Source of the DNA: an uncultured Pelagibacteraceae bacterium
GTDB taxonomy: Bacteria > Pseudomonadota > Alphaproteobacteria > Pelagibacterales > Pelagibacteraceae
Length of the DNA: 64,000 nucleotides
NCBI GenBank assembly: GCA_902515985.1
Contig: CABXWY010000004.1
Coordinates: 1-64,000, forward strand
Direction of reading: 5' to 3'
Shown here: in pieces, positions 32,741 to 43,554 of the stretch
Position numbering within the stretch: the stretch's first letter is position 1
Layout: every line of letters begins with the position of its first letter
Position numbers and translations under genes: made by a program
The notes under the pieces: model-generated
Told to the model about the DNA's origin: nothing
Seen by the model: only the letters and a program-made list of their open reading frames with translations
Database searches by the model: none

Positions 32741-32959
32741 ATGAAAAAAATAAACAAAGTAAAAATAAGAATAAATGGAAAAAATTTTGTGATAAAACCC
32801 AAAATGACTTTAAAAGATGTTATTACTAAATACAAAATTCCTGAGGAAAAAGTAGCTATAGAGTTAAATAAAAAAATTGTGAATAAACAAAATTTTAGAA
32901 GAATAATGTTAAAAAACTTGGATAAAATAGAAATTGTTCATTTTATTGGTGGAGGATAA
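32741..32959 (+). CDS. thiS: Sulfur carrier protein ThiS
   Basis: Ubiquitin-like, C-terminal HFIGGG; start at MKKINK rather than track start 32699. Confidence 0.88.
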   Translation: MKKINKVKIRINGKNFVIKPKMTLKDVITKYKIPEEKVAIELNKKIVNKQNFRRIMLKNLDKIEIVHFIGGG

Positions 32960-32960
32960 A

Positions 32961-33737
32961 ATGAAAAAAAAAGATTTTTTAAAAATTTCTAATAAAAAGT
33001 ATAAATCAAGACTTATTGTTGGAACTGGTAAATACAAAAACTTTGAGGAATGCGCAAAATGTGTAAAACTTTCTGGTGCTGAAATTGTTACTGTCGCGGT
33101 AAGAAGAGTAAACATTCAAGATAAAAAAAAACCGATATTAATGGATTACATAAATCCAAAAAAAATAACCTATTTACCTAATACAGCTGGATGTTTCACT
33201 TCCTCTGAAGCATTAAGAACTTTAAGATTAGCTAGAGAAATTGGTGGATGGAAATTAGTAAAATTAGAAGTATTAGGGGACAAAAAAACTCTTTTCCCAG
33301 ACATGATAGAGACACTTAAATCTACTGAAGTTTTAAGCAAAGAGGGTTTCGAAGTCATGGTGTATTGTAACGACGACCCCTTAATGGCAAAAAGATTAGA
33401 AAATGTAGGTGCAGTTGCGATTATGCCCCTAGCTGCTCCAATAGGGTCAGGTTTAGGAATATTAAATAAAGTCAACATTAAAATAATTAGATCACAAACT
33501 AAATTACCTTTGATAATCGATGCAGGCCTAGGACAATCATCAGATGCAGCTATAGCTATGGAACTAGGATGTGATGGAGTTTTAATTAATACTGCAATAG
33601 CAAGAGCAAAAAATCCATTAAAAATGGCAGAGGCGATGAAATTTTCAGTATTAGCTGGTCGATATTCTTATCTTGCTGGAAGAATTCAAACTATAGATTT
33701 CGGAAGAAGATCTACAACAAATAAGGGAATTATCTAA
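32961..33737 (+). CDS. thiG: Thiazole synthase
   Basis: [36 protein letters not shown]; start at 32961. Confidence 0.96.
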   Translation: MKKKDFLKISNKKYKSRLIVGTGKYKNFEECAKCVKLSGAEIVTVAVRRVNIQDKKKPILMDYINPKKITYLPNTAGCFTSSEALRTLRLAREIGGWKLVKLEVLGDKKTLFPDMIETLKSTEVLSKEGFEVMVYCNDDPLMAKRLENVGAVAIMPLAAPIGSGLGILNKVNIKIIRSQTKLPLIIDAGLGQSSDAAIAMELGCDGVLINTAIARAKNPLKMAEAMKFSVLAGRYSYLAGRIQTIDFGRRSTTNKGII

Positions 33738-35493
33738 TTTTTTTTTTAAAAAATTTTTTTTTTTTAAATTTTGTCTTTTTAAACTTACTTACTTTTTCCA
33801 ATTTATTATTTTTTATAAATTCATCTCTGGCTTTTTCTAGTTTAGTAACATTTTCTAAAACATTTATAGTTTTTTTGGTTTTATTTTTATATTCAATTTT
33901 ATAATCCGTAATTATCATGGAGTTATCAATTATAATATTTATTTTAAACTTATTTTTTTTCTCAATAAATTTAATATTTTCATTTAAATTTTCTTTTATA
34001 TAACTATTAATTTGTTCACATACACTTAGATCAACGATTTTAGCTTTATTTTCAATTGCATCTATTTCTAATTTTTTAATAATTTTAAGGGCATAGGTTT
34101 CATTTGTTAAAGATATTTTCCATTTAACAGAACTTTCCCTTAATCTTTGTCTAGACATTTCTAATAAACCAAAGCTACTTATTCTACCAATTTGAATTCT
34201 TGCTCGATCATTTCTACATTTTTCTTTTAATTTACGCTCAATAAGTCTTCTGTTTCCAAAATTCATCATATCTATAAAATCGATAATAATTAAACCTGAA
34301 AGATCTCTAATTTTAATTTGTCGTGCAATCTCTTCAGCAGCTTCCAAGTTTGTATCTAAAGCAGTACTTTCAACATTTTTTTGCTTAATTGACTTTCCAG
34401 AGTTGACATCTATAGAAACTAATGCTTCTGTTGGATTAATCACTAAATAACCCCCTGAATTAAGTTTTACTTTACTCTCAAATATTTCATTAAGCTTAAC
34501 TTCAATTTTTTCATTAATAAACAGAGGAACTTTTTCTCTATATTTTTTAATTTTTTTTACATGCCCAGGCATTATTAACTTCATAAAATTTTTCGCTTTT
34601 TGATACCCTTCATTACCTTCTATAATTACATTTTGCGTATCTTCGTCATACATGTCTCTAAGTGTTCTTTTAATTATTTCACTTTCTTTATGAATTATTG
34701 ATGGAGCAATAGAATTCATTGCAGTATCTTTAATTGACTCCCATACTTTTATTAAATTTTGTAAATCATGATCTATCTCATTTTTAGTTTTATTTGAGCC
34801 CGCAGTTCTAACTATGATACCCATTTCTTTCGGTATTTTAATTTGATTAAGTATAGATCTAATTTTTTTCCTATCTGCAGGATTAAAAATTTTTCTTGAG
34901 ATACCACCACCTTTTGGTGTATTGGGCATAAGAACAATATATTTTCCAGCAATTGATATGAAAGTACTTAATGCAGCACCTTTCATGCCTCTTTCATCTT
35001 TTAAAACCTGAACAAGTATAACTTGATTTGGTTTAATGACTTCTTGGATTTTATATCTTTTAAAAGGATATTTTTTTTCAGGGTAAGTTTTTTCTCCAGT
35101 TGAAACTTGATCTGTTTTTTTTTCTACAGGGTCATTTATTTCTATTTTATTTTCTATAATATTTTTTTCTTCTTCTTTTTCACTTTCTTTAATTAATTCC
35201 TCTCTTGCTTGCTCTTCCTCTTGTTTAATTTTATCAAGATCATTTTGTGGTATTTGATAATAATCTGACTGAATATCGTTAAATGATAAAAAACCATGTC
35301 TCTCTCTTCCAAAATCTATAAATGCTGCTTGGAGGGAAGGCTCAACTCTGCTTACTTTACCTAGATAAATATTATTTTTTATTAGTGTACTATTTAAACT
35401 TTCGTACTCGTAATCTTCAATGTTTCCGTTTGATTTAAGTACAACTCTAGTTTCATTGGGATGCGAAGCATCAATATATAAATTCTTTTCCAT
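33730..35493 (-). CDS. rne: Ribonuclease E/G family endoribonuclease
   Basis: S1 domain with insert, [38 protein letters not shown]; short basic C-terminus. Confidence 0.92.
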   Translation of the reverse strand: MEKNLYIDASHPNETRVVLKSNGNIEDYEYESLNSTLIKNNIYLGKVSRVEPSLQAAFIDFGRERHGFLSFNDIQSDYYQIPQNDLDKIKQEEEQAREELIKESEKEEEKNIIENKIEINDPVEKKTDQVSTGEKTYPEKKYPFKRYKIQEVIKPNQVILVQVLKDERGMKGAALSTFISIAGKYIVLMPNTPKGGGISRKIFNPADRKKIRSILNQIKIPKEMGIIVRTAGSNKTKNEIDHDLQNLIKVWESIKDTAMNSIAPSIIHKESEIIKRTLRDMYDEDTQNVIIEGNEGYQKAKNFMKLIMPGHVKKIKKYREKVPLFINEKIEVKLNEIFESKVKLNSGGYLVINPTEALVSIDVNSGKSIKQKNVESTALDTNLEAAEEIARQIKIRDLSGLIIIDFIDMMNFGNRRLIERKLKEKCRNDRARIQIGRISSFGLLEMSRQRLRESSVKWKISLTNETYALKIIKKLEIDAIENKAKIVDLSVCEQINSYIKENLNENIKFIEKKNKFKINIIIDNSMIITDYKIEYKNKTKKTINVLENVTKLEKARDEFIKNNKLEKVSKFKKTKFKKKKFFKKKIR

Positions 35494-35579
35494 ATTGTTT
35501 TGATTAAATTTTTCATTAAAGTAGTTTTATAAATTCTGTTGCCTTAACATTAACAAATTTAATAGATAAATAAACATAA

Positions 35580-37913
35580 ATGAGTAGCCTATTTAAAAGA
35601 GTTTTAATTTTAACAACATCAACCTTTTTGGGAATTATTATAATTCTAATATCAATATTATGGGTTTTTTCGAATAAATTACCTGATTACAAATTTTTAA
35701 AGAACTATAAAGCGCCTGTATCCAGCAAGGTTTATTCAGGTGAGGGTGAGTTGGTTAATGATTTTTCATCAGAAAAGAGAATATTTGTGCCATATTCATC
35801 AATACCTTATAAAATTGTAAATTCATTTTTATCTGCAGAAGATAAAAATTTTTTTACTCATCCCGGCGTTGATGCAAAAGGAGTCTTGAGAGCAACAAAA
35901 AATAATATATTCAATTTTTTATCCTCAAAAAGGCTTGAAGGAGCATCAACAATAACCCAGCAAGTAGCCAAAAATTTTTTGTTATCAAATGAAGTAAGCG
36001 TTAATAGAAAAATTAAAGAAGCAATATTGGCTTTTAGAATAGAAAGAGCTTTAAGCAAACAACGTATTTTAGAACTCTATTTAAATGAAATTTATTTAGG
36101 AAGTGGATCTTATGGAATAGCAGCTGCCAGTCTTAGATATTTTGATAAACCAATCACAGATTTAGATTATGTAGAAGCTTCTCTACTTGCAGCATTACCA
36201 AAAGCGCCAAGCAGATATAATCCATATAAAAATAAAGAACTTGCTAAATTTAGAAGAGATCTTGTTCTTAAAAATTTGTTTGAAAACAATTTTATAACTG
36301 AAGCTCAATATAATTCATTTATTAAAGAACCGATTAAGTTAAAAAAAAGAAAAAAAATTTATTTGGAGGATGCAAGATATTATGTGGAGGATATTAGAAA
36401 GAGTGTAATTAAAAAATTTGGTTTTGAAAAAGTCTATAAAAATGGTTTAAATATAAAAACTCCTCTCAATCTAGATATTCAATCTACGTCTACTTTTGCT
36501 CTAAGAGAGGGTTTGATTAAATACGACAGACGGAAAGGTTGGAGAGGATCATTAACGAATAAAAAATCCAGTCTTAATTGGTCAGAGGAGGTTGATAAAT
36601 ATAAATTAGAAAAATCAATTAATTGGGAGTTGGCAATTGTAAAAAAAGTTAATGATTTAAAAATTGAAATTGAAACAAAAAATAGAGACAAAGGTTTTAT
36701 TAGTCAAAAAGATATATCTTGGATAAATAATAGTGAAAGTTATTTATCTTTAGGAGACATAATTTACGTAAAAAAAAATAAAAATAATTTTTTTGATGTA
36801 AAACAAATACCTGAGGTAAATGGATCGATTGTTGTAATGGATCCTTATACGGGGAGAGTTTTAGCAATGAGCGGTGGTTTTAGTTTTTTACAAAGTGAAT
36901 TTAATAGAGCTTCACAAGCTTTAAGACAACCAGGATCAGCATTTAAACCATTCATCTACGCGTTAGCACTAGAAAACAATTATGAACCATCCTCATTAGT
37001 TCTCGATGCTCCCTTAGTTTTAGATCAAGGCCAGGATTTAAAATTATGGAAACCTGAAAACTATGGTAAAAAATTTTATGGCTTATCTACTATGAGGACA
37101 GGTCTTGAAAAATCAAGAAATTTAATGACAGTAAGAATCGCTCAAGATTTAGGTTTAAAAAAAATAATAGATTTTTCAAAAAAATTAGGAATTTATGAAA
37201 ATCCAAACGAACTTTTGTCCATATCACTGGGCTCAGCTGAAACTACTTTATTGAAATTAACATCAGCATATTCATCTTTTATTAATGGAGGAAAGTTGGT
37301 TAAACCTATTCTAATAGACAGAATACAGGACAGCGAAGGTAAGACTATATTAAATAATGAAAACAGAAAATGTGATAAATGTGAACAAATTTCATACTTA
37401 AGTAATAAATATCCAAAGATAAAAGATAATTTTGAACAAATTTTTTCACCTGAAACTGCTTTTCAAATTACATCGATGTTGGAGGGTGCAGTACAGAGAG
37501 GAACAGGAAAAGGTTTAAGAGATTTAAATTTAGATATCGCTGGAAAGACTGGTACAACAAACAAAAATACAGATACTTGGTTTATAGGCTACACATCTAA
37601 ACTTATTGTTGGAGTATATGTTGGTTTTGATAACCCTAAATCTTTAGGAAAAAAAGAAACTGGAGCAAGGACTGCTATGCCAATATTTAAGGAATTTATA
37701 AAAAAAACAATTAAAAAGCAGGATGCAAGACCATTCAAAGTTGCAGAAAATATTACTCTTATGGTAATCGATCCAAAAACAGGGAAAAAAGCTTCTTTTG
37801 GTTCTAAAAAAACTATAATTGAAGTTTTTAAAAAAAAAGATTTAGATCAAAACAATAAAAATATGATATTAAATAATAGATTAAATAATAATAATATTTT
37901 AAGGTTTTATTAA
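35580..37913 (+). CDS. mrcA: Penicillin-binding protein 1A
   Basis: Glycosyltransferase EDKNFFTHPGVD, GASTITQQVAKNFLL; transpeptidase KTGTTNKNTD. Confidence 0.95.
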   Translation: MSSLFKRVLILTTSTFLGIIIILISILWVFSNKLPDYKFLKNYKAPVSSKVYSGEGELVNDFSSEKRIFVPYSSIPYKIVNSFLSAEDKNFFTHPGVDAKGVLRATKNNIFNFLSSKRLEGASTITQQVAKNFLLSNEVSVNRKIKEAILAFRIERALSKQRILELYLNEIYLGSGSYGIAAASLRYFDKPITDLDYVEASLLAALPKAPSRYNPYKNKELAKFRRDLVLKNLFENNFITEAQYNSFIKEPIKLKKRKKIYLEDARYYVEDIRKSVIKKFGFEKVYKNGLNIKTPLNLDIQSTSTFALREGLIKYDRRKGWRGSLTNKKSSLNWSEEVDKYKLEKSINWELAIVKKVNDLKIEIETKNRDKGFISQKDISWINNSESYLSLGDIIYVKKNKNNFFDVKQIPEVNGSIVVMDPYTGRVLAMSGGFSFLQSEFNRASQALRQPGSAFKPFIYALALENNYEPSSLVLDAPLVLDQGQDLKLWKPENYGKKFYGLSTMRTGLEKSRNLMTVRIAQDLGLKKIIDFSKKLGIYENPNELLSISLGSAETTLLKLTSAYSSFINGGKLVKPILIDRIQDSEGKTILNNENRKCDKCEQISYLSNKYPKIKDNFEQIFSPETAFQITSMLEGAVQRGTGKGLRDLNLDIAGKTGTTNKNTDTWFIGYTSKLIVGVYVGFDNPKSLGKKETGARTAMPIFKEFIKKTIKKQDARPFKVAENITLMVIDPKTGKKASFGSKKTIIEVFKKKDLDQNNKNMILNNRLNNNNILRFY

Positions 37914-39002
37914 TGGATAATGACTTTATAAGATTTAAAAAAGAAATTGAAAAAATTAATCAAAGAATACAGGAGTTTCTTTGAAAAAAACAATATTCAT
38001 TCAATTGTAGAGAAGAATAATCAAAAAATTCTAGAACCTAATTTCTGGAAGGATAAAAACTCAGCTCAAAAAATAATAAAAGAAAAAAACTTTTACGAGG
38101 ATTTATTAAAATCATATCAAAATTCAAAAAAAGAAATTAAAGATTTGAGCGATTTATACGATCTCGCTATTGAAGAAAATAATCAAATTATTATAAAGGA
38201 GCTTGTAAAAAATTGTAATGAATTAAAAACTAAATCTAAAAAAAATGAGATTAAGTGTTTTTTATCAAATGAAAGTGATATTTTAGATTGTTATATTGAA
38301 ATACATGCAGGAGCTGGTGGAACCGAAAGTCAAGATTGGGCTGAAATGCTAAAAAGAATGTATTTAAAGTGGGCACAAAATAAAAAATACAAATCATCAA
38401 TCATCAGCGAACATAGAGGCGATGAGGCTGGAATAAAATCAACTATATTTCAAATTCATGGTGATTACTTATATGGATGGTTGAAATCAGAATCTGGTAT
38501 TCATAGACTTGTAAGAATTTCTCCTTTTGACTCAGGTGCAAGGCGGCACACTAGCTTTGCTAGTGTGTGGGTTTATCCAATTATAGATGACAGTATTGAA
38601 ATTGAAATAAAAGATAAGGATCTAAGAATTGATACATATAGATCTAGTGGCGCTGGAGGACAACATGTCAATACAACTGATAGTGCTGTTAGAATTACTC
38701 ATTTACCAACCAAAATTGTCGTTCAATGCCAAAATGAAAGATCTCAACACAAAAACAAAGAAACCTGCATTAAAATGCTTAAAGCAAGATTATATGATTT
38801 TGAATTAAAAAAAAAAGAGAAAGAAGCAGAAAGTCTTGAAAGTGATAAAACTGATATTGGTTGGGGACACCAAATTAGATCTTATGTTTTACATCCATAT
38901 AGACTAGTAAAAGATAATCGAACTAATTATGAAAGTTCAGATCCAGATAAAGTATTAGAAGGAGATATTGATACTTTTTTAGAAAGCTCATTATACAATT
39001 AA
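37913..39002 (+). CDS. prfB: Peptide chain release factor 2, expressed by programmed +1 frameshift
   Basis: GGQ region SSGAGGQHVNTTDSAVR; zero-frame ORF from ATG 37913 ends at TGA 37982-37984 after CTT, and the RF2 frame continues at 37983. Confidence 0.95.
37971..37984 (+). promoter_or_regulatory. prfB programmed +1 frameshift signal (AGGAG TTT CTT TGA)
   Basis: Internal SD-like AGGAG at 37971-37975, 3-nt spacer, CTT slippery codon, in-frame TGA; same architecture as E. coli prfB. Confidence 0.92.
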
Positions 39003-41180
39003 ATGATTAAAAAAACTTTTTATATAATTTTTGCTCTATTTATATTTTCGATTGTATATCTTAATTACTTTGGAGTAAGTACAAATAAATTTAATCAAAA
39101 TATTGAAAAAAAATTTAGAGAAAATTATCCAGGAGTAAATTTAAATTTAAATAATGTAAAAGTTTTACTAAATATTTCAAAACTTTCAATTGATCTTAAA
39201 ACTGAAAACCCTATTATTTTTTCATCAAAAGAGGAAATAAAATTAAAAAAAGTATCTACAACGTACGATCTTAAATCATTTTTTAAAAAAGAGTTTACAA
39301 TTAAAAATTTACTTATAGATAGTAAAAAAAATCAAATTAAAAAAATTATAAAACTTGCGAGATCTTTTAAAGATAGCCCTCAGCTTCTAATAATAGATAA
39401 AATAATAAAAAGTGGAAATATAGAGATTTTGACAAGATTAAATTTTGATGAAAATGGAAAGTTGCTTGAGGATGAATACGAAATCTTGGCAAATATAAAT
39501 AGTTTATCTATTGAATTATTCAATAAGCAAAAAATCGATAATATTTCTGGTAACATTAAGTATACACAGAGTAAAATTGAAATAAATAATCTAAAATATA
39601 ATTATGTAGATTTAGAATTATACTCGAAAAACGTTTTTATAAGCCAAAAAAATAAACAATATTTTGTTAAAGGAGATCTGGATACTAATGAAGGTGCTAT
39701 ACCAGAATCTGCCGCCAAATTTTTTCTAAAAAATGAGTTTTTTAAAAATATTATTTTATCTTCCCAAAATAACTTCAGTTTTAATATTTCAAAAAAATTT
39801 AAGATATCAGAGTTAAAACTTGTATCAAAAATAAATTTAAAAAAAGCTGAATATGAATTTAATAATTCATCAATAAAAAAATATATTCCAGATTTTAAAA
39901 AAAAAATAATTTTTTCCAATCAAACTATTAATATAAATTATGAAAAAAAAATATTATTTGAAGGCTCAGGAAAATTTCAAATAGGCGAAAAAAAAGACGA
40001 TATTAGATATAATTTTGAATTTGATAAGAAAGATACAAAGTTTAATATAGATTTTGATATTAAAGAAATTCCCTTCAAAATAGGTATAATTAATTTTTTA
40101 AAAAACGATGATGAGATTGCAAATTTAAAAATTACAGGTGAGAGAAAAAATAAAGAACTTTTTTTAAAAAAATTAAATCTTGAAAAAAATTCAGATAAAA
40201 TTGAATTTAATGACATAGTCTTTTCAAAAGATTTTCAAATTAAAAGTTTTAATAAAATTGATTTACAATACTTAGATTCAAGCAAAAAGAAAAATGATAT
40301 TTTAGTAGTACAAAATAATGAAAACAATTTTTTAATTCAAGGTAGCAATTTTAATTTAAGCAAAATCATTGATCAAATTTTATTTGAAGATACAAATAAA
40401 GCGAAGTTATTCGATCACAAAGAAAGATCTTTTAAAATTAATTTTAAAAAAAATAATATAGATGATGAACACCATGTTTTAAATTTAAAGGGAGACTTTA
40501 AAATGAAAGGTAATGATATTTATGATTTATCTTTAAATTCATCCTTTCCAAATAAAGATATTTTATCTATGTCAATAAAGACAAAAAATGACCAAAAAGT
40601 TACTACTTTTTATTCAGAGCAAGCTAAGCCATTTGTAAAAAAATATAAGTTTGTGAAGGGTTTTGAAGGTGGAAAGATAGATTTTTACTCTGTTAAGGAA
40701 AATCAGGTATCAAAATCACAAATAAAGATTTTTGAATTTAGTCTAATGGAGCTGCCAGCTCTGACAAAAATTCTAACACTTGCATCCTTGCAAGGAATTG
40801 CCGATATACTTTCAGGTGATGGAGTTGGTTTTGATGAATTAGAAATGAATTTTAATAGCAAAAAAAATCTGATGGAAATTGAGGAACTTTATGCAATTGG
40901 ACCAGCAATATCAATTTTAATGGATGGTTATGTACAGAAAGATGAACTTGTAAGTTTAAGAGGAACTTTAGTACCCGCTACTACAATTAATAAGTTTGTA
41001 GGTTCTATACCAATCTTAGGAGATATCTTGGTAGGAAAAAAAACAGGAGAAGGTGTATTTGGTGTAAGTTTTAAACTAAAAGGACAACCCAAAGATATCA
41101 AAACATCAGTAAATCCAATTAAAACTTTAACACCAAGATTTATCACAAGAACTTTAGAAAAAATTAAAAGAACAAACTAA
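39003..41180 (+). CDS. AsmA-like C-terminal domain (YhdP/DUF3971-type) protein
   Basis: N-terminal TM, long beta-rich protein, ending KTLTPRFITRTLEKI. Confidence 0.65.
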   Translation: MIKKTFYIIFALFIFSIVYLNYFGVSTNKFNQNIEKKFRENYPGVNLNLNNVKVLLNISKLSIDLKTENPIIFSSKEEIKLKKVSTTYDLKSFFKKEFTIKNLLIDSKKNQIKKIIKLARSFKDSPQLLIIDKIIKSGNIEILTRLNFDENGKLLEDEYEILANINSLSIELFNKQKIDNISGNIKYTQSKIEINNLKYNYVDLELYSKNVFISQKNKQYFVKGDLDTNEGAIPESAAKFFLKNEFFKNIILSSQNNFSFNISKKFKISELKLVSKINLKKAEYEFNNSSIKKYIPDFKKKIIFSNQTININYEKKILFEGSGKFQIGEKKDDIRYNFEFDKKDTKFNIDFDIKEIPFKIGIINFLKNDDEIANLKITGERKNKELFLKKLNLEKNSDKIEFNDIVFSKDFQIKSFNKIDLQYLDSSKKKNDILVVQNNENNFLIQGSNFNLSKIIDQILFEDTNKAKLFDHKERSFKINFKKNNIDDEHHVLNLKGDFKMKGNDIYDLSLNSSFPNKDILSMSIKTKNDQKVTTFYSEQAKPFVKKYKFVKGFEGGKIDFYSVKENQVSKSQIKIFEFSLMELPALTKILTLASLQGIADILSGDGVGFDELEMNFNSKKNLMEIEELYAIGPAISILMDGYVQKDELVSLRGTLVPATTINKFVGSIPILGDILVGKKTGEGVFGVSFKLKGQPKDIKTSVNPIKTLTPRFITRTLEKIKRTN

Positions 41181-42412
41181 TTCATTTTTATTATCACATG
41201 TTTTTTCTTACCAAGTGATAGTTTTAGAAAGTTTTTTTTTTTAAAATGATTTAATAAAATTTGTAGATTTTGATCTTCAATAACATTATTATTAATTTTG
41301 ATACCTCTATTTTTTATTGTTCTTCTTACCTCGCTTTTTGAGACTATAAGTTTGGACAAAACTACAAGATCAACAATATTTATACCATTTTCGATTGTTT
41401 TTTTATTAATCTTGATAGTAGGTAAATCTTCACCAATCGATCCAGAGACAAAAGTTTTTTTTGCTGTTTGTTCCGCTTTATTTGCAGCTGCCTTTCCATG
41501 CAGCATATTTGTAGCCTCATTGGCTAAAATAATTTTTAATTTATTGATATTTGTATTTTTTATTTCATCAATTTTTTTTAAATTTATATCGGTAAACATT
41601 TTTAGAAAATTTACTACATCTCTATCATCAGTATTTCTCCAAAATTGCCAATATTCATATGGAGATAACATAACTTTATCGAGCCAAACCGCTCCTTTCT
41701 CTGTTTTGCCCATCTTTGCACCTGAAGCGAGTGTTATTAATGGGGTTGTTAAACCAAAAGATTGTTTACCAAGATGTCTTTTTATTAATTCAACGCCATT
41801 AACAATGTTGCCCCATTGGTCTGATCCCCCTATTTGCATAACACAATTTTTATTCTTATTTAATTCTAAAAAATCATATGCCTGAAGAATCATATAATTA
41901 AATTCCATATAGCTTAATGATTGTTCACGATCTAACCTTAATTTTACACTATCAAAGCTTAACATTTTATTAATAGTAAAATGCCTGCCAATCTCTCTTA
42001 AAAATTTTATATAATTAAGCTTGCTTAGCCATTTATAGTTGTTTACAAAAATTGGCATAGTTTTTTTATTATTTGTTTTGAGAAAAATATTAAATATTTT
42101 TTTTATATTTTTTATATTTGAATCAATTTCTTTATCAGATAATATTTTTCTGGTTTCCTCTTTACCAGATGGATCACCAATTCTTGTTGTCCCACCTCCT
42201 AATAAAACTATTGGTTGATGTCCGTACTTTTGAAGCATTCTTAAACACATGATTTGTAATAGACTACCAACGTGTAAACTTTTTGCTGTACAATCAAAAC
42301 CTATATAGGCTCTTATAGATTTCTTTGTCATTAATTCGTTTAAACTATCAAAATCAGTACATTGGTTATAATATTCTCTTTGTTTAAATTCTGTTAAGAA
42401 CGATTTGTCCAT
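41177..42412 (-). CDS. tyrS: Tyrosyl-tRNA synthetase
   Basis: YIGFDCTAKSLHVGSLLQ, GGTTRIGDPSGK, GSDQWGNIVNG, KMGKTEKGAVWLD. Confidence 0.97.
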   Translation of the reverse strand: MDKSFLTEFKQREYYNQCTDFDSLNELMTKKSIRAYIGFDCTAKSLHVGSLLQIMCLRMLQKYGHQPIVLLGGGTTRIGDPSGKEETRKILSDKEIDSNIKNIKKIFNIFLKTNNKKTMPIFVNNYKWLSKLNYIKFLREIGRHFTINKMLSFDSVKLRLDREQSLSYMEFNYMILQAYDFLELNKNKNCVMQIGGSDQWGNIVNGVELIKRHLGKQSFGLTTPLITLASGAKMGKTEKGAVWLDKVMLSPYEYWQFWRNTDDRDVVNFLKMFTDINLKKIDEIKNTNINKLKIILANEATNMLHGKAAANKAEQTAKKTFVSGSIGEDLPTIKINKKTIENGINIVDLVVLSKLIVSKSEVRRTIKNRGIKINNNVIEDQNLQILLNHFKKKNFLKLSLGKKKHVIIKMN

Positions 42413-42472
42413 TTTTTATAAAATTAGTATAAAATTAATATACTTGATATTTGATATAATTAAAAAATATTT

Positions 42473-43549
42473 ATGAGCAAAAATTTTTATTGTTTGGGTT
42501 TAATGAGTGGTACCTCGCTGGATGGAATTGATGCGTCTATTATATATTCAAACGGCGTTGAAAATTTAGATGTTATCAAAAATAGTTACTATAAATATGA
42601 CGATAATTTTATTAACAAAATATCAAATCTCAAAGATAAAATTAATAAACCAGAAGATTTAAAAATTCATCAAAATGATTTGAAAAATTTAGAGAGAGAA
42701 TTGACCATTCTGCACGCAGAGTTTGTTGCCGATATATTAAAAAATTCTAAAAATGAAGTTGATTTGATAGGTTTTCATGGGCAAACAATTTATCATAATC
42801 CAGAAAAAAAAATATCTAAACAATTAGGAGATGGTAGACTTTTGTCACAATTAGTTAATAAAAAAGTAGTCTTTAATTTTAGAGAAAACGATATTCAAAA
42901 TAATGGCAATGGAGCTCCACTAGCACCAATTTATCATCTCGCAATCACAAAAAAAATAAACCAAAAAAATATTATTTTTTTGAATATTGGCGGTATTGCA
43001 AATGAGACATTTATAGAAGATGATTATAAGCTTAGCGCAAAAGATCTAGGGCCAGGTAATTGTCTAATTGATATGTGGATAAGGAGAAATACAAAAAATA
43101 AATATGATAATAAAGGTGGTATTGCTAAATCGGGTAAAATTAATAAGATTTTATTAGATCAATCATTAGATATTTACTTTAACAATAAGATAAAAAATAA
43201 GAGAAGTTATGATATAAATGATTTTGATATATCACCTTTTAGAGGCTTGACACTAGAAGATGGAGCTGCAACAATAGTTGAATACACTATCGAAATTCTT
43301 GCAAATAAAATATCATCAACAAATATTATTTGTTGTGGAGGTGGAAGAAAAAATCAATATTTAATTGATAGACTTGAAAAAAAGATTAATAAAAAAATAT
43401 TAAATATTGATGAATTTAAAATAGATGGTGATTTCATTGAGTCACAAGCTTTTGGATTTCTTGCTATTAGATCATTTCTTAAATTACCCATATCCTTTCC
43501 CATGACCACAGGATGTAAAAAAGATTCAACTGGGGGTACGATTACCTAA
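42473..43549 (+). CDS. anmK: Anhydro-N-acetylmuramic acid kinase
   Basis: GLMSGTSLDGIDAS, GFHGQTIYHNP, NIGGIANET. Confidence 0.95.
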   Translation: MSKNFYCLGLMSGTSLDGIDASIIYSNGVENLDVIKNSYYKYDDNFINKISNLKDKINKPEDLKIHQNDLKNLERELTILHAEFVADILKNSKNEVDLIGFHGQTIYHNPEKKISKQLGDGRLLSQLVNKKVVFNFRENDIQNNGNGAPLAPIYHLAITKKINQKNIIFLNIGGIANETFIEDDYKLSAKDLGPGNCLIDMWIRRNTKNKYDNKGGIAKSGKINKILLDQSLDIYFNNKIKNKRSYDINDFDISPFRGLTLEDGAATIVEYTIEILANKISSTNIICCGGGRKNQYLIDRLEKKINKKILNIDEFKIDGDFIESQAFGFLAIRSFLKLPISFPMTTGCKKDSTGGTIT

Positions 43550-43554
43550 ATTAA

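Noticed and set aside
33735-33775. Poly-T/poly-A tract at the thiG/rne convergence
   Set aside because: Explained by the Lys-rich C-terminus of RNase E ([11 protein letters not shown])
37947-37982. Track N-terminus of prfB (MKKLIKEYRSF)
   Set aside because: Out-of-frame reading upstream of the frameshift site; the true RF2 N-terminus is in the other frame
41298-41885. 195-aa ORF antisense to tyrS
   Set aside because: Lies opposite a conserved tyrS and reads as its complement; no recognisable family; hydrophobic bias expected from antisense of Lys/Asn-rich code
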